A DNA stretch of 64,000 nucleotides from Prevotella sp. GTDB lineage: Bacteria; Bacteroidota; Bacteroidia; Bacteroidales; Bacteroidaceae. Shown in pieces: positions 33,868-42,103 of this stretch; the first letter of the stretch is position 1; each line of letters starts with the position of its first letter. Location: the NCBI GenBank assembly GCA_017483805.1, contig JAFUUL010000087.1:1-64000 (forward strand), written 5' to 3'. The notes under the pieces were generated by a model. The model saw only the letters and a list, made by a program, of their open reading frames with translations. It made no database searches and was not told the origin of the DNA. Made by a program: the position numbers and the translations under genes.

Positions 33868-34497
33868 ATGCACGAAAACCCCAAATGGACTGACTATCGT
33901 GTCTCGTTGAAAGACCGGATAGTGGAGAAGTCACTCCAGTTGTTTGCTTCGCAAGGCATAAAGGCTGTGAAAATGGATGACATCGCTCGTTCATTGAATA
34001 TCTCCAAGCGTACGCTTTACGAGGTGTATGACAACAAGGAGACCCTGTTGGTTGAGGTCATACAGAAGGCTCGCACCGATGAAGAGGAGGCACTTAGTCA
34101 ACTGGCAGGACGCAGCAGGAACGTCATGGAGATGATGCTGAATATCTACTATTACAAGACCGAGCAGATGAAGGACACTAACCCGCAGTTCTTTATTGAC
34201 CTGGAGAAGTATCCCAGCGTCATGCAGATGCTTCATCGTAATCATCAGAAGACGCATGACGACTTTATACGCTTCGTAGAGCGAGGGGTCAGGGAAGGCT
34301 ACTTCCGCTCAGACATCGACTACGAACTGGTGGCTCTGATGCTAGAAGGATTCAGCGAGCAGGCCCGTTCGAAACATCTTTTCCAGAAATACAGCCTACA
34401 GGCTATTTTTCTTAATCACGTGTTTGTCATTATCCGCGGTTTTTGTACGCAGAAAGGTATCGGCTTTCTGGATGAATTCATGAAGCCCACTAATTAA
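33868..34497 (+). CDS. TetR-family transcriptional regulator
   Basis: 209 residues starting MHENPKWTDYR. The N-terminal DNA-binding domain is clear: RIVEKSLQLFASQGIKAVKMDDIARSLNISKRTLYEVYDNKETLL (about 15-62). The C-terminal ligand domain (about 75-205) is helical and not assignable to a known ligand. It is divergent from maeB with 69 bp between the gene starts, and convergent with the putative porin gene, whose stop it overlaps by 4 nt. Either neighbour could be its target. Confidence 0.88.
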   Translation: MHENPKWTDYRVSLKDRIVEKSLQLFASQGIKAVKMDDIARSLNISKRTLYEVYDNKETLLVEVIQKARTDEEEALSQLAGRSRNVMEMMLNIYYYKTEQMKDTNPQFFIDLEKYPSVMQMLHRNHQKTHDDFIRFVERGVREGYFRSDIDYELVALMLEGFSEQARSKHLFQKYSLQAIFLNHVFVIIRGFCTQKGIGFLDEFMKPTN

Positions 34498-36827
34498 TTG
34501 AAGAAATTCCACGACACGCCGAAGTGAAGCACTGAACGATTCATGGGGTAGTGAGGAACCAGGAACTCCTGGCGATTGAGGCTCTTGCCCGTCACGTTGT
34601 TCATCAGCACGAAGAAGCGGGCGTGCTTTAGATGCAGGTTGGCATAGACGTCAACAAAGGGAAAATTGCCCACTTCCACCCGCGAGTCTTCATTCTCCTG
34701 AATGGCAAATTGATTCAGGGCAGGACAGAAGTCGGGTGCTTTATATTTGGTGAACCATGTGGCCGATGCACCCAGTTCCACTTTCAGCACGTGGGCTACC
34801 ATAAAGTCAAGATAGAGATTACTGAATACGTTCAGTGTAGGCAAGGGGAGTATGTCTTTCTCACTCGATGACTGATAGGTGATGATGTTGTCCCAATGCA
34901 GCGGGCCGGCCTTCAGTTTCTGGTCGAGTTGGGCCGTCAGTATGTTGATGTTGCCGCTATGCTGATGGATGGTGGCCGTCATACCAGTGTTCAGGTTGTT
35001 GGCACGGGTGTACGACATCCCCAGATAGGTGTAGTTCTGTATTTCCTCAATCGCCACCCGCAGCGTTGTGTTGGTCTTGTCGTAGGAGAAAATTCCTTCT
35101 ATGCGAGTGCGGGTTGGCTTCGAGAGAGTGTTGTCCCACCAGAAGTGCTTGCCGTGATAGTGACGTTCAAAGAATGAGGGTGACAGACGATAGAAATAGG
35201 CTTTCGCGGCCAGATGTACTGTGTCGCCAAAGAGCGGGAAGTTAAGATCGGTCTCGCCTTCCAGTTTCAGTTGTCCAGCATCTTCGCCAGTTAGCCATGT
35301 CTCTGCCTGCAGGTTATAGTGGAAAGTCTGACCCAAAGTTCGGCGCAATTGCCCGCCGATGCTGATGCAATGCTCGTTAGTGTTCTGCAGCCAGGCCATA
35401 CCGTCGGCGTCCATTTCCGGAATTCTGTATCTGCGCAGGTCGTAGGTAATAAAAGCCTTCAAGCCTGCAGGTACATACTTGTTGAACCCTTCCAACAAGG
35501 CAATAGCAAAGGTGTTGCGCATATTGAACATCTTCACCTGATCGTAGATGGAGTCGCCCGAGAAACCTTGACTGTATCTGTTGAAATACGTGTTGGCGTA
35601 ATAGTCCGTAGGTGAGTAGTATGCCTGGTATTTGTGGTCATAGTCATTCAAATCCAGTGTATGGATGAAACTGGTGACTGGCACGAACTCGCGTTTCATC
35701 AGAGCCTCCAGCGAGTCGGCTGCAGCCTGGATAGCCAGCAGTGAGTCGGCTGTTGCCTTCGAGTCCACCTTGATGCGGGTGGTATCCGTCTTCTGCGAGT
35801 CATTCTGATGCAGAGTGGGCAAGTCGCCGGCAATGACGGCGTCATCGGGACGACCTTGGGGGGCAGGTTTCTCCTCCTCGTTCTTCTTGAGGGCCGTTGA
35901 GTTCTCAGTGTCTTGCAGGGCTGACTGGGCAAATTCTCTGGCTTTTATTTCTTCATCGGTCATCTTGACTTTCCTGTAGAATCCAAGGCTATAGCGGTGG
36001 GTCAGGAAGAAGTGCAGATGGTCATTGCGGTTCCAGTTGCTGTTCAGTATAGTGGGTATCTCGTTGTCAGAGTATGACTGTCCGGCAGTCTGTGTGGCCA
36101 CCTCGGGGTGGGTGATGTAGTTGTCATCGGTAATGCCGCCATTCTCCGAAGCCTTTTCGTGGTAGGTGGAGAAGATGGCATGCAATTGATACTGGTCGCC
36201 GATGTAGGATGTGAAGAATGTGGCATCGAAGTGTGATGCACTTTGATCCTGAAAGTAGCCGCGTGCATACTGGTAGTCAATGTTGAAACCAATGCCCAGC
36301 CTTTTGCCGAAGTTGGCGGCAAAGATGGCCTTCAGGTGGTCCTCTCCATCTGTTTTGTCGCCGCAGTTGTCGTAACTCAGGTTGGTGATAGGCGAGAGCG
36401 TGTTGGTGAAATGTAGTTGATCGGGCTGCACGATAGACTGGTCGTAGGCATCGGTGAAGAAGAACTGGCTGATGGCAGGCCGGTCGATGAATATGCGGTT
36501 CTGGCGTGCCAGGTAGTTGGATCCAATCGTATTGTACTGTCCGTATTTGCCCATAGACAGCGTGGTGTTAGGATAAAGGTGGGGCATCGTGTCCACCTCT
36601 GCCTTGATGACGTCACCAAACTTTCTGTCTACAGTCCATACTCGCAACCCTTTTGGAACCACCTTCGACTTCTTGGTCGTGTCATTGCTGTGCGGATTGA
36701 AGTTCTGATTCTGTTCGCCGTTCATGGTCACGTTACCGCTCTCGTCTATCTGGTTGTAGTTCTGGGCAGATATTGAGAGAGGCAGAATGATAAACAGGAA
36801 CGCTACGATACGGAAAGACATCTTCAT
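34494..36827 (-). CDS. Putative outer-membrane porin
   Basis: 777 residues with a signal peptide (MKMSFRIVAFLFIILPLSISA). The sequence matches the Bacteroidota putative porin family: LRVWTVDRKFGDVIKAEVDTMPHLYPN near residue 60, many aromatic-ended beta strands (AIFAANFGKRLGIGFNIDYQYARGYF) and a C-terminal VLHFGVSWNFFN ending in Phe-Asn. An insert at about 295-375 is charged and probably a periplasmic or surface loop (ALKKNEEEKPAPQ). It lies with two small genes downstream of the promoter at 37733-37740. The substrate is unknown. Confidence 0.8.
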   Translation of the reverse strand: MKMSFRIVAFLFIILPLSISAQNYNQIDESGNVTMNGEQNQNFNPHSNDTTKKSKVVPKGLRVWTVDRKFGDVIKAEVDTMPHLYPNTTLSMGKYGQYNTIGSNYLARQNRIFIDRPAISQFFFTDAYDQSIVQPDQLHFTNTLSPITNLSYDNCGDKTDGEDHLKAIFAANFGKRLGIGFNIDYQYARGYFQDQSASHFDATFFTSYIGDQYQLHAIFSTYHEKASENGGITDDNYITHPEVATQTAGQSYSDNEIPTILNSNWNRNDHLHFFLTHRYSLGFYRKVKMTDEEIKAREFAQSALQDTENSTALKKNEEEKPAPQGRPDDAVIAGDLPTLHQNDSQKTDTTRIKVDSKATADSLLAIQAAADSLEALMKREFVPVTSFIHTLDLNDYDHKYQAYYSPTDYYANTYFNRYSQGFSGDSIYDQVKMFNMRNTFAIALLEGFNKYVPAGLKAFITYDLRRYRIPEMDADGMAWLQNTNEHCISIGGQLRRTLGQTFHYNLQAETWLTGEDAGQLKLEGETDLNFPLFGDTVHLAAKAYFYRLSPSFFERHYHGKHFWWDNTLSKPTRTRIEGIFSYDKTNTTLRVAIEEIQNYTYLGMSYTRANNLNTGMTATIHQHSGNINILTAQLDQKLKAGPLHWDNIITYQSSSEKDILPLPTLNVFSNLYLDFMVAHVLKVELGASATWFTKYKAPDFCPALNQFAIQENEDSRVEVGNFPFVDVYANLHLKHARFFVLMNNVTGKSLNRQEFLVPHYPMNRSVLHFGVSWNFFN

Positions 36828-36833
36828 ACCTTA

Positions 36834-37094
36834 TTATATTTTAAGGATGCGCAGACCCAACTCAACAAATTTGAATACACACGAAACAATCAAGATATAC
36901 TTGGCCACCTCTTTGTCAGCATAGAAGTAGACCACCAAGCCGGCAATGGCTCCCACCATGAAGATGATGTTCAGCCACAGGCGCAGCACGCGCGTCTTAC
37001 TACTGTCGCGGAAGGGCTCCAGTTGATGTCGCTTGGGGTGGGGAACCTCTTCGGGGTTCTCAACCATGCTGAACGGTTCTTCGTTCTTGCTCAT
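36834..37094 (-). CDS. Small membrane protein
   Basis: 86 residues. The N-terminal 38 are polar and acidic (SKNEEPFSMVENPEEVPHPKRH). Two hydrophobic segments follow at about 40-60 (WLNIIFMVGAIAGLVVYFYA) and 65-82 (YILIVSCVFKFVELGL). It sits 3 nt after the DUF4468 gene and 6 nt before the porin gene, so all three form an operon. No function is known to me. Confidence 0.7.
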   Translation of the reverse strand: MSKNEEPFSMVENPEEVPHPKRHQLEPFRDSSKTRVLRLWLNIIFMVGAIAGLVVYFYADKEVAKYILIVSCVFKFVELGLRILKI

Positions 37095-37097
37095 GCC

Positions 37098-37694
37098 TTA
37101 TTTCTGCAGCAATTGGGTGAAACGGTTGAACAGATAGTCCTTTCGGTCTATGGTTTTGCGACGGAATTTGCCGCTGACACGAGCCAGTTTGGTCTTCTTC
37201 TTGTTCAGTCCATATGTGTCGTTGATCCATTCTTCGGCCTTGTAGGTCTGCATGTCGCGCTCCTCATCGTAGATGTAGACGATGCGTGTCATCTGAATGG
37301 TGGCCTCTCCGTCACGGCAGTCGGCTATGAGGTTGTAGAGCAGTCGCGTGCGATCCAGGTTCAGCGGTTTGTTCTTGAAAACCAGCCATTCCTGATAGTT
37401 GCCGATAATCTGCATCTTCTCCTTGTCCTCATAGGCAATACGGCTCTGCTCGAACTGGTTACTCTCCTTTGTCAACTTGGTCAGGTCTTCCTTCAGCAGG
37501 TCGTATATCTGCTGCGCACTCTTGCCCGGAGCCTTGATGGTTGTCTGGAATACCACGCGTCCGTTCACTTCGGGTACAGCCCCCTCAAGATATTGGGCAT
37601 CGCTGCTGGGGTACTGAGTCTTTTCCCAAGTGTTGTCTTGTGCCATCGCTGCCATGGGCAGCAGGGCCATCATTGCGATCAATAGTTTCTTCAT
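37098..37694 (-). CDS. DUF4468-domain exported protein
   Basis: 198 residues with a signal peptide (MKKLLIAMMALLPMAAMAQ). The mature part fits DUF4468: GRVVFQTTIKAPGKSAQQIYDLLKE near the start, GNYQEWLVFKNKPLNLDRTRLLYNLIADCRDGEATIQMTRIVYIYDE in the middle. The fold is thought to be beta-rich; the function is unknown. It is the first gene of the operon with the small membrane protein and the putative porin, under the promoter at 37733-37740. Confidence 0.8.
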   Translation of the reverse strand: MKKLLIAMMALLPMAAMAQDNTWEKTQYPSSDAQYLEGAVPEVNGRVVFQTTIKAPGKSAQQIYDLLKEDLTKLTKESNQFEQSRIAYEDKEKMQIIGNYQEWLVFKNKPLNLDRTRLLYNLIADCRDGEATIQMTRIVYIYDEERDMQTYKAEEWINDTYGLNKKKTKLARVSGKFRRKTIDRKDYLFNRFTQLLQK

Positions 37695-37732
37695 ATTTCT
37701 TTTGTTTTTAAAGTTCGTTATCTTACAACCTG

Positions 37733-37740
37733 CAAAGGTA
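37733..37740 (-). promoter_or_regulatory. -7 box for the DUF4468-porin operon
   Basis: CAAAGGTA (TACCTTTG on the minus strand), 39 nt upstream of the DUF4468 start. Confidence 0.7.
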
Positions 37741-37834
37741 ATTAATTATTTTGAATCGAGCAAACTTTTAAGTCTAATTAGGGGTTAATCTGAAATTTTT
37801 CCTCAAGAATGGATACAGATACGGAAATTTTTAG

Positions 37835-37842
37835 TACCTTTG
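37835..37842 (+). promoter_or_regulatory. -7 box for the dehydratase gene
   Basis: TACCTTTG, 22 nt before the ATG at 37865. Confidence 0.7.
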
Positions 37843-37864
37843 CAGCCGAAAATAGTTTTCGTAT

Positions 37865-39835
37865 ATGAATCCTTTAGACAAGATACTGAACTGGTACTTC
37901 AAGCGGGCTGCACTGCCATATTGGTGTATGCTCCTTCTGGATTTGCTGATTGTGTTTATATCGGGATTGTTTGTGTACTATGTATCCCATAGAACCTCTG
38001 TGATGATAGCACGCCTGATCCCGCTTACCTGTACGCTCCTGGTCTACCTGGTGCTGACAGTGCTGTGTTTCCGCATATTCCGCACCTATTCAGGCATTAT
38101 TCGCTATTCTTCGTTTGTCGACCTTCAGCGGGTGGGCTTTGCCAATATATCGGCCCTGCTGCTCTGTATCGGTGCATACTATGTGATGAGAGAGACCCCT
38201 TCCTCTCGGTTTGCCAGGATATCAGTACCACTGACGGTGGCGATGTTTTTCGTCGCCACGGTGCTGATGTGGGGCGTACGCGTGCTGGTGAAGGTGCTCT
38301 ACGATGTAGCCACGTCGGACAAAAGGGCCCAGCGGGTGCTGATCTACGGTGCCATGACTGACGGCGTGGGACTGGCCAAGAATATCCGCATGGAGAAGCC
38401 AACGCGCTTTGTGCTGAAGGGCTTTATCACGCACGAAAGCCGCTATCGCAATAATCTGCTGATGGGTGAGCGCGTGTACAGCGTTGAGGATGACATCGCC
38501 GCCGTGATTCGCGAGAAGGATATCGATGCGGTGCTGGTATCGCCGTTGCGAACAGACGACTTCCGCAAGGAACAGAAACTGCAGGATGCCATCATCGGTG
38601 CTGGTTGCCGCATATATATGGCCACAATGGCCCATGAGTGGGATGGTTCTTCGGATGACTTCTCTGCTGTGCAAATGAAAGAGGTGTCGGTGGAAGACCT
38701 GCTGCCGCGCGAAGAAATCAGGGTGGACATGGAGACTGTGGGCCGTGAATTGACGGGCAAGCGCATTCTGATTACCGGTTCTGCCGGTTCGATTGGCTCG
38801 GAGATGGTGCGCCAGGTGGCCATCTACAAGCCAGCAGCCATGATGCTGATCGACCAGGCCGAAACGCCTGAACACGATATCCGTCTGATGATGGAGCGCG
38901 ACTATCCCGACATCCCCGCTGAGACAGTCGTGACTAGCATCTGCCACCAAGGCCGCATGGAGAATATCTTCCGTGAGTTCAAACCTGACTATGTTTTCCA
39001 TGCCGCAGCCTACAAGCATGTGCCGATGATGGAGGACAATCCGAGTGCTGCCGTGCTGAACAATGTCTATGGCACCAAGGTGATAGCCGATCTTTCGGTG
39101 AAGTACGGCGTGAAGAAATTCGTAATGGTATCGACTGACAAGGCTGTCAACCCGACCAACGTAATGGGATGCTCGAAGCGCATCTGTGAGATCTACGTGC
39201 AGTCGCTGGATCGCGAGATTCATTCGAAGGAGTCAGACCAGAAGCGTACACAGTTTGTGACCACCCGATTCGGAAATGTGCTGGGTTCCAATGGTAGCGT
39301 GATACCTTTGTTCCAGGAGCAAATTAAGAAAGGAGGTCCCGTTACGGTGACCCATCCCGACATCATTCGCTACTTCATGCTGATACCCGAGGCCTGTAAA
39401 CTGGTGTTGGAGGCCGGCACGAAAGGTCATGGTGGCGAGATATTCGTCTTCGACATGGGCAATCCTGTGCGCATAGCCGACCTGGCCAAGCGCATGATAC
39501 AATTGTCGGGGGCTCAAAACATAGAAGTTCAGTTCACAGGATTGCGTCCGGGTGAGAAACTATACGAAGAGGTGCTCAACGAGAAGGAGAACACCAAGCC
39601 TTCGTTCCACAAGAAGATTCGAATCGCTCAGGTGCGCGAGTACGACTACGAGAAGGTGCTTCGCGACATAGAAGAACTCTTCGAGATTGCTCAGCGTTAT
39701 GATGACATGGCCACGGTGAAGAAGATGAAGGACATCGTTCCTGAATACAAGAGCCGCAATTCGAAGTACGAACAATTGGACCCGAAGGACCCGGGCGATG
39801 CCGAAGCAACCGCCCAGGCCACCCCAGCCCTATAG
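37865..39835 (+). CDS. Membrane-bound nucleotide-sugar 4,6-dehydratase (FlaA1/CapD/PglF type)
   Basis: 656 residues. Four membrane helices occupy about 15-145. A CoA-binding-like Rossmann fold follows (RVLIYGAMTDGVGLAKNI), then the SDR catalytic domain with LITGSAGSIGSEMVRQ near 302-317. In place of the usual YxxxK there is NVMGCSKR; Met for Tyr is characteristic of PglF/CapD-type 4,6-dehydratases acting on UDP-GlcNAc. It should supply a deoxy-keto sugar for surface polysaccharide or glycoprotein glycans. No glycosyltransferases flank it, so it is not inside an evident capsule locus. Confidence 0.88.
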   Translation: MNPLDKILNWYFKRAALPYWCMLLLDLLIVFISGLFVYYVSHRTSVMIARLIPLTCTLLVYLVLTVLCFRIFRTYSGIIRYSSFVDLQRVGFANISALLLCIGAYYVMRETPSSRFARISVPLTVAMFFVATVLMWGVRVLVKVLYDVATSDKRAQRVLIYGAMTDGVGLAKNIRMEKPTRFVLKGFITHESRYRNNLLMGERVYSVEDDIAAVIREKDIDAVLVSPLRTDDFRKEQKLQDAIIGAGCRIYMATMAHEWDGSSDDFSAVQMKEVSVEDLLPREEIRVDMETVGRELTGKRILITGSAGSIGSEMVRQVAIYKPAAMMLIDQAETPEHDIRLMMERDYPDIPAETVVTSICHQGRMENIFREFKPDYVFHAAAYKHVPMMEDNPSAAVLNNVYGTKVIADLSVKYGVKKFVMVSTDKAVNPTNVMGCSKRICEIYVQSLDREIHSKESDQKRTQFVTTRFGNVLGSNGSVIPLFQEQIKKGGPVTVTHPDIIRYFMLIPEACKLVLEAGTKGHGGEIFVFDMGNPVRIADLAKRMIQLSGAQNIEVQFTGLRPGEKLYEEVLNEKENTKPSFHKKIRIAQVREYDYEKVLRDIEELFEIAQRYDDMATVKKMKDIVPEYKSRNSKYEQLDPKDPGDAEATAQATPAL

Positions 39836-41041
39836 TTTGATGATTACAGGTTGCTCAGCCTCTTTGCGCCACAGTTTCAGCCAGTCGAACCATTCCTGAG
39901 CACTGTGGTAGCCGAAGGTCTCATTGGCTGAGCAGTACACCACCTTGTATGCCATGTGGCTACCCTTAGTGCCTACTACGAAGGCGTAGTTGTCTTTGTT
40001 GGCAGGCTCCTCGCTGATGATATTTGCCTTGTCGAGCAGGATGCCCAGACCGACGGTCTCGCGGCTCCATTTCAGGGTGTCGGTCGAGGGATAGTCGGTG
40101 CCCCAGCAGGCACGAAGGCCCTTCTTGTCAGAGTATTCTGTTGATCCTTTCACATTGATGATGCCAGTAGAGAAGCGGTAGCCCTCTACGTCGCGGTTGA
40201 AGTAGACGTCCACATCGGTGTCGCGATGGCCCGCATATTGCGTGTAGCGCAACGTCATGTTGACGGCAGGCTTGCCGGCCTCGGCCTGCCAGCCTTGGTC
40301 GATTACCTCTACAATGGTACGCAGGGGACCGTAGGATACGACGCGCTGTGTTCGGGTCTTCACGGGGTCAATCATTGTGGGCTCCTGGCCGTTCCAGCCT
40401 CGGAAGGCACCCAGTCCGAAGGTGTTGCCCACCCATAGCACATCGTCGCCATAGCCCTGTTCTTTCTGGTCAGCCTGTGTGTAGAACTGTGTGGCTTCCA
40501 GTTCGAGTCGTTTCTGGAATTTTCCGTAGAGGTCCAGTGTTTGGCGCTTGTCGAAGTAGATGCGAATGCCGTTCAGTTCGCTCTCGAAGTCTACGCCGTG
40601 GTGGTGCAGCAGGTTGTATGAGTTGGCGCAATCGCCCCTCACACTGAGGCTCGCTACGAAGTTGTTGTGCTTGTTCTTCTCCTTCACCTTGTCGTTGCGC
40701 ATCAGCATCTCGGCATACACGCGGGCAGGGTAGGTGCGGGGCTCTCCGTCGGCGTAAAGCGTGACGGTGTAGTCTTTCTGTTCCTTGCCCTTCAGGTCAG
40801 CCAGGAAGCAGAGTTCGTCGTACTGCTCGTCCAGGTTGATATCGTCCAGTTGGCAGGGTATCTCCTGGCTGCCGCTCATGACGAGGGCCGAGCGCACCTC
40901 GCCGTATTTCTCCAGCGAGATGACCACCGGCTGATCTGTGCGGTCGGTCTTCGAGGGGTTCTTCACGTTGACGGTAAATGTCTGTTGGGCGCTGGCAGTC
41001 ATGGTAGCCAGCAGGGTCATTGTTAGGCAAATAAGTTTCAT
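39830..41041 (-). CDS. DUF4861 exported protein
   Basis: 403 residues with a signal peptide (MKLICLTMTLLATMTASAQ). It fits DUF4861, seen in Bacteroidales pectin and other polysaccharide utilisation loci: FTVNVKNPSKTDRTDQPVVI at the start, DGEPRTYPARVYAEMLMRNDK, HHHGVDFESELNGIRIYFDKRQTLDLYG and WGTDYPSTDTLKWSRETVGLGILL. The fold is likely a beta-sandwich that binds or lyses carbohydrate; no reaction is established. The same domain recurs fused to GH105 at 44271-46553. It ends 6 nt inside the 3' end of the convergent dehydratase gene. Confidence 0.8.
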   Translation of the reverse strand: MKLICLTMTLLATMTASAQQTFTVNVKNPSKTDRTDQPVVISLEKYGEVRSALVMSGSQEIPCQLDDINLDEQYDELCFLADLKGKEQKDYTVTLYADGEPRTYPARVYAEMLMRNDKVKEKNKHNNFVASLSVRGDCANSYNLLHHHGVDFESELNGIRIYFDKRQTLDLYGKFQKRLELEATQFYTQADQKEQGYGDDVLWVGNTFGLGAFRGWNGQEPTMIDPVKTRTQRVVSYGPLRTIVEVIDQGWQAEAGKPAVNMTLRYTQYAGHRDTDVDVYFNRDVEGYRFSTGIINVKGSTEYSDKKGLRACWGTDYPSTDTLKWSRETVGLGILLDKANIISEEPANKDNYAFVVGTKGSHMAYKVVYCSANETFGYHSAQEWFDWLKLWRKEAEQPVIIKL

Positions 41042-41061
41042 ATCGTAGTCTGGTTTTTCCG

Positions 41062-41069
41062 CAAAAGTA
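41062..41069 (-). promoter_or_regulatory. -7 box for the DUF4861 gene
   Basis: CAAAAGTA (TACTTTTG on the minus strand), 21 nt upstream of the start. Confidence 0.6.
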
Positions 41070-41142
41070 GTGAAAAGGTGGCTAATTGCGCGATGTTTTT
41101 AAAAATATTAGGTTAAAATTTGGTTAATTCAACTCTTTTTTG

Positions 41143-41150
41143 TACTTTTG
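41143..41150 (+). promoter_or_regulatory. -7 box for the gldB-like gene
   Basis: TACTTTTG, 35 nt before the chosen ATG at 41186. An in-frame ATG at 41120 lies upstream of it and is rejected. Confidence 0.65.
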
Positions 41151-41185
41151 TAGCGTTATTTAACATACGTAAGCCTCATTCCTGC

Positions 41186-42028
41186 ATGAAAAGATGGTTT
41201 TTCCTGTCGTTCGTTTGCCTGATAGCCTGTATAGGTTGTCAGTGGCAACTGCGCCCAAACGGTGACGCAGAAGAGGGTGAAGCCATCGTCATCGAACGCT
41301 TTGATCAGGTGGAGATGCTTTATCTGACTACGGGCGACTTTGCGGCCTTGCAGCAGATGAAGACGGGTTATCCCTCGGAGACGCGCGTGCTGATAGAAGA
41401 TGTGCTGCGATTGGGGCGGGTAGACGAGTCTGACATCAACGTGCGCTTCCTGCTCTTCTTTCAGGACAGCACCCTGCAGTGCCTGATGAGCGATGTGGAG
41501 AAGCAGTATCGCGAGTTGGACGATCTGAACGGCCAACTCTCGGCAGCCTTTGCTCGTTTGCAGCGCCTGCTGCCTTCGGTGGAGATGCCGCGCGTCTACA
41601 CCCAGATTGGCTCGCTCGACCAGAGTATCGTGGTGGACGATGGTATGCTGGGCATTTCGCTCGACAAGTATCTGGGCAAAGACTATCCTGCTTACCTTCG
41701 ATATGGCTACACCGAGGAGCAGCGCGCTATGATGACCCGCCAGTTCATTGTGCCAGACTGTATAGGTTTCTTTCTTCTTAACCGCTATCCCATGACTATA
41801 GGCGAGACCGAGACGACCGACTCTGTGGCTCTTCATCAGGCCCGCCGTAACCACATGGGGCGTATCCAGTGGGTGGTTAACAATGTGCTCGAACATCCAG
41901 TCTTTCAGCGAGATGAAGTGCAATTGGTCGAGACTTACATGAACTCCCATCCCGACATGAGTATTGATGAGTTGCTGTCCATGCCTGTCTTCACTTCGAT
42001 GACGGTTATGGCAGATGGCAGTTTCTGA
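41186..42028 (+). CDS. gldB: GldB-like lipoprotein
   Basis: 280 residues. A lipoprotein signal (MKRWFFLSFVCLIACIGC) precedes a mature protein with IVIERFDQVEMLYLTTGDFAALQ, IGSLDQSIVVDDGMLGISLDKYLGKDYPAY and FIVPDCIGFFLLNRYPM, features of the GldB family. GldB is needed for gliding in flavobacteria but is also kept in non-gliding Bacteroidales, where its role is unclear. No other gld genes are in the window, so the motility link should not be assumed. The start is placed after the promoter at 41143-41150. Confidence 0.78.
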   Translation: MKRWFFLSFVCLIACIGCQWQLRPNGDAEEGEAIVIERFDQVEMLYLTTGDFAALQQMKTGYPSETRVLIEDVLRLGRVDESDINVRFLLFFQDSTLQCLMSDVEKQYRELDDLNGQLSAAFARLQRLLPSVEMPRVYTQIGSLDQSIVVDDGMLGISLDKYLGKDYPAYLRYGYTEEQRAMMTRQFIVPDCIGFFLLNRYPMTIGETETTDSVALHQARRNHMGRIQWVVNNVLEHPVFQRDEVQLVETYMNSHPDMSIDELLSMPVFTSMTVMADGSF

Positions 42029-42088
42029 TTACGTGCAGCAATCGTTAGAATTGGCACCGCTAAATTTGGCGGTGTCAGTAATAATTCG

Positions 42089-42096
42089 TACCTTTG
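42089..42096 (+). promoter_or_regulatory. -7 box for the DPP IV gene
   Basis: TACCTTTG, 7 nt before the ATG at 42104, giving a very short leader. A CACCGC/GCGGTG hairpin just upstream (about 42056-42075) may end the gldB-like transcript. Confidence 0.65.
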
Positions 42097-42103
42097 CAGT
42101 CGT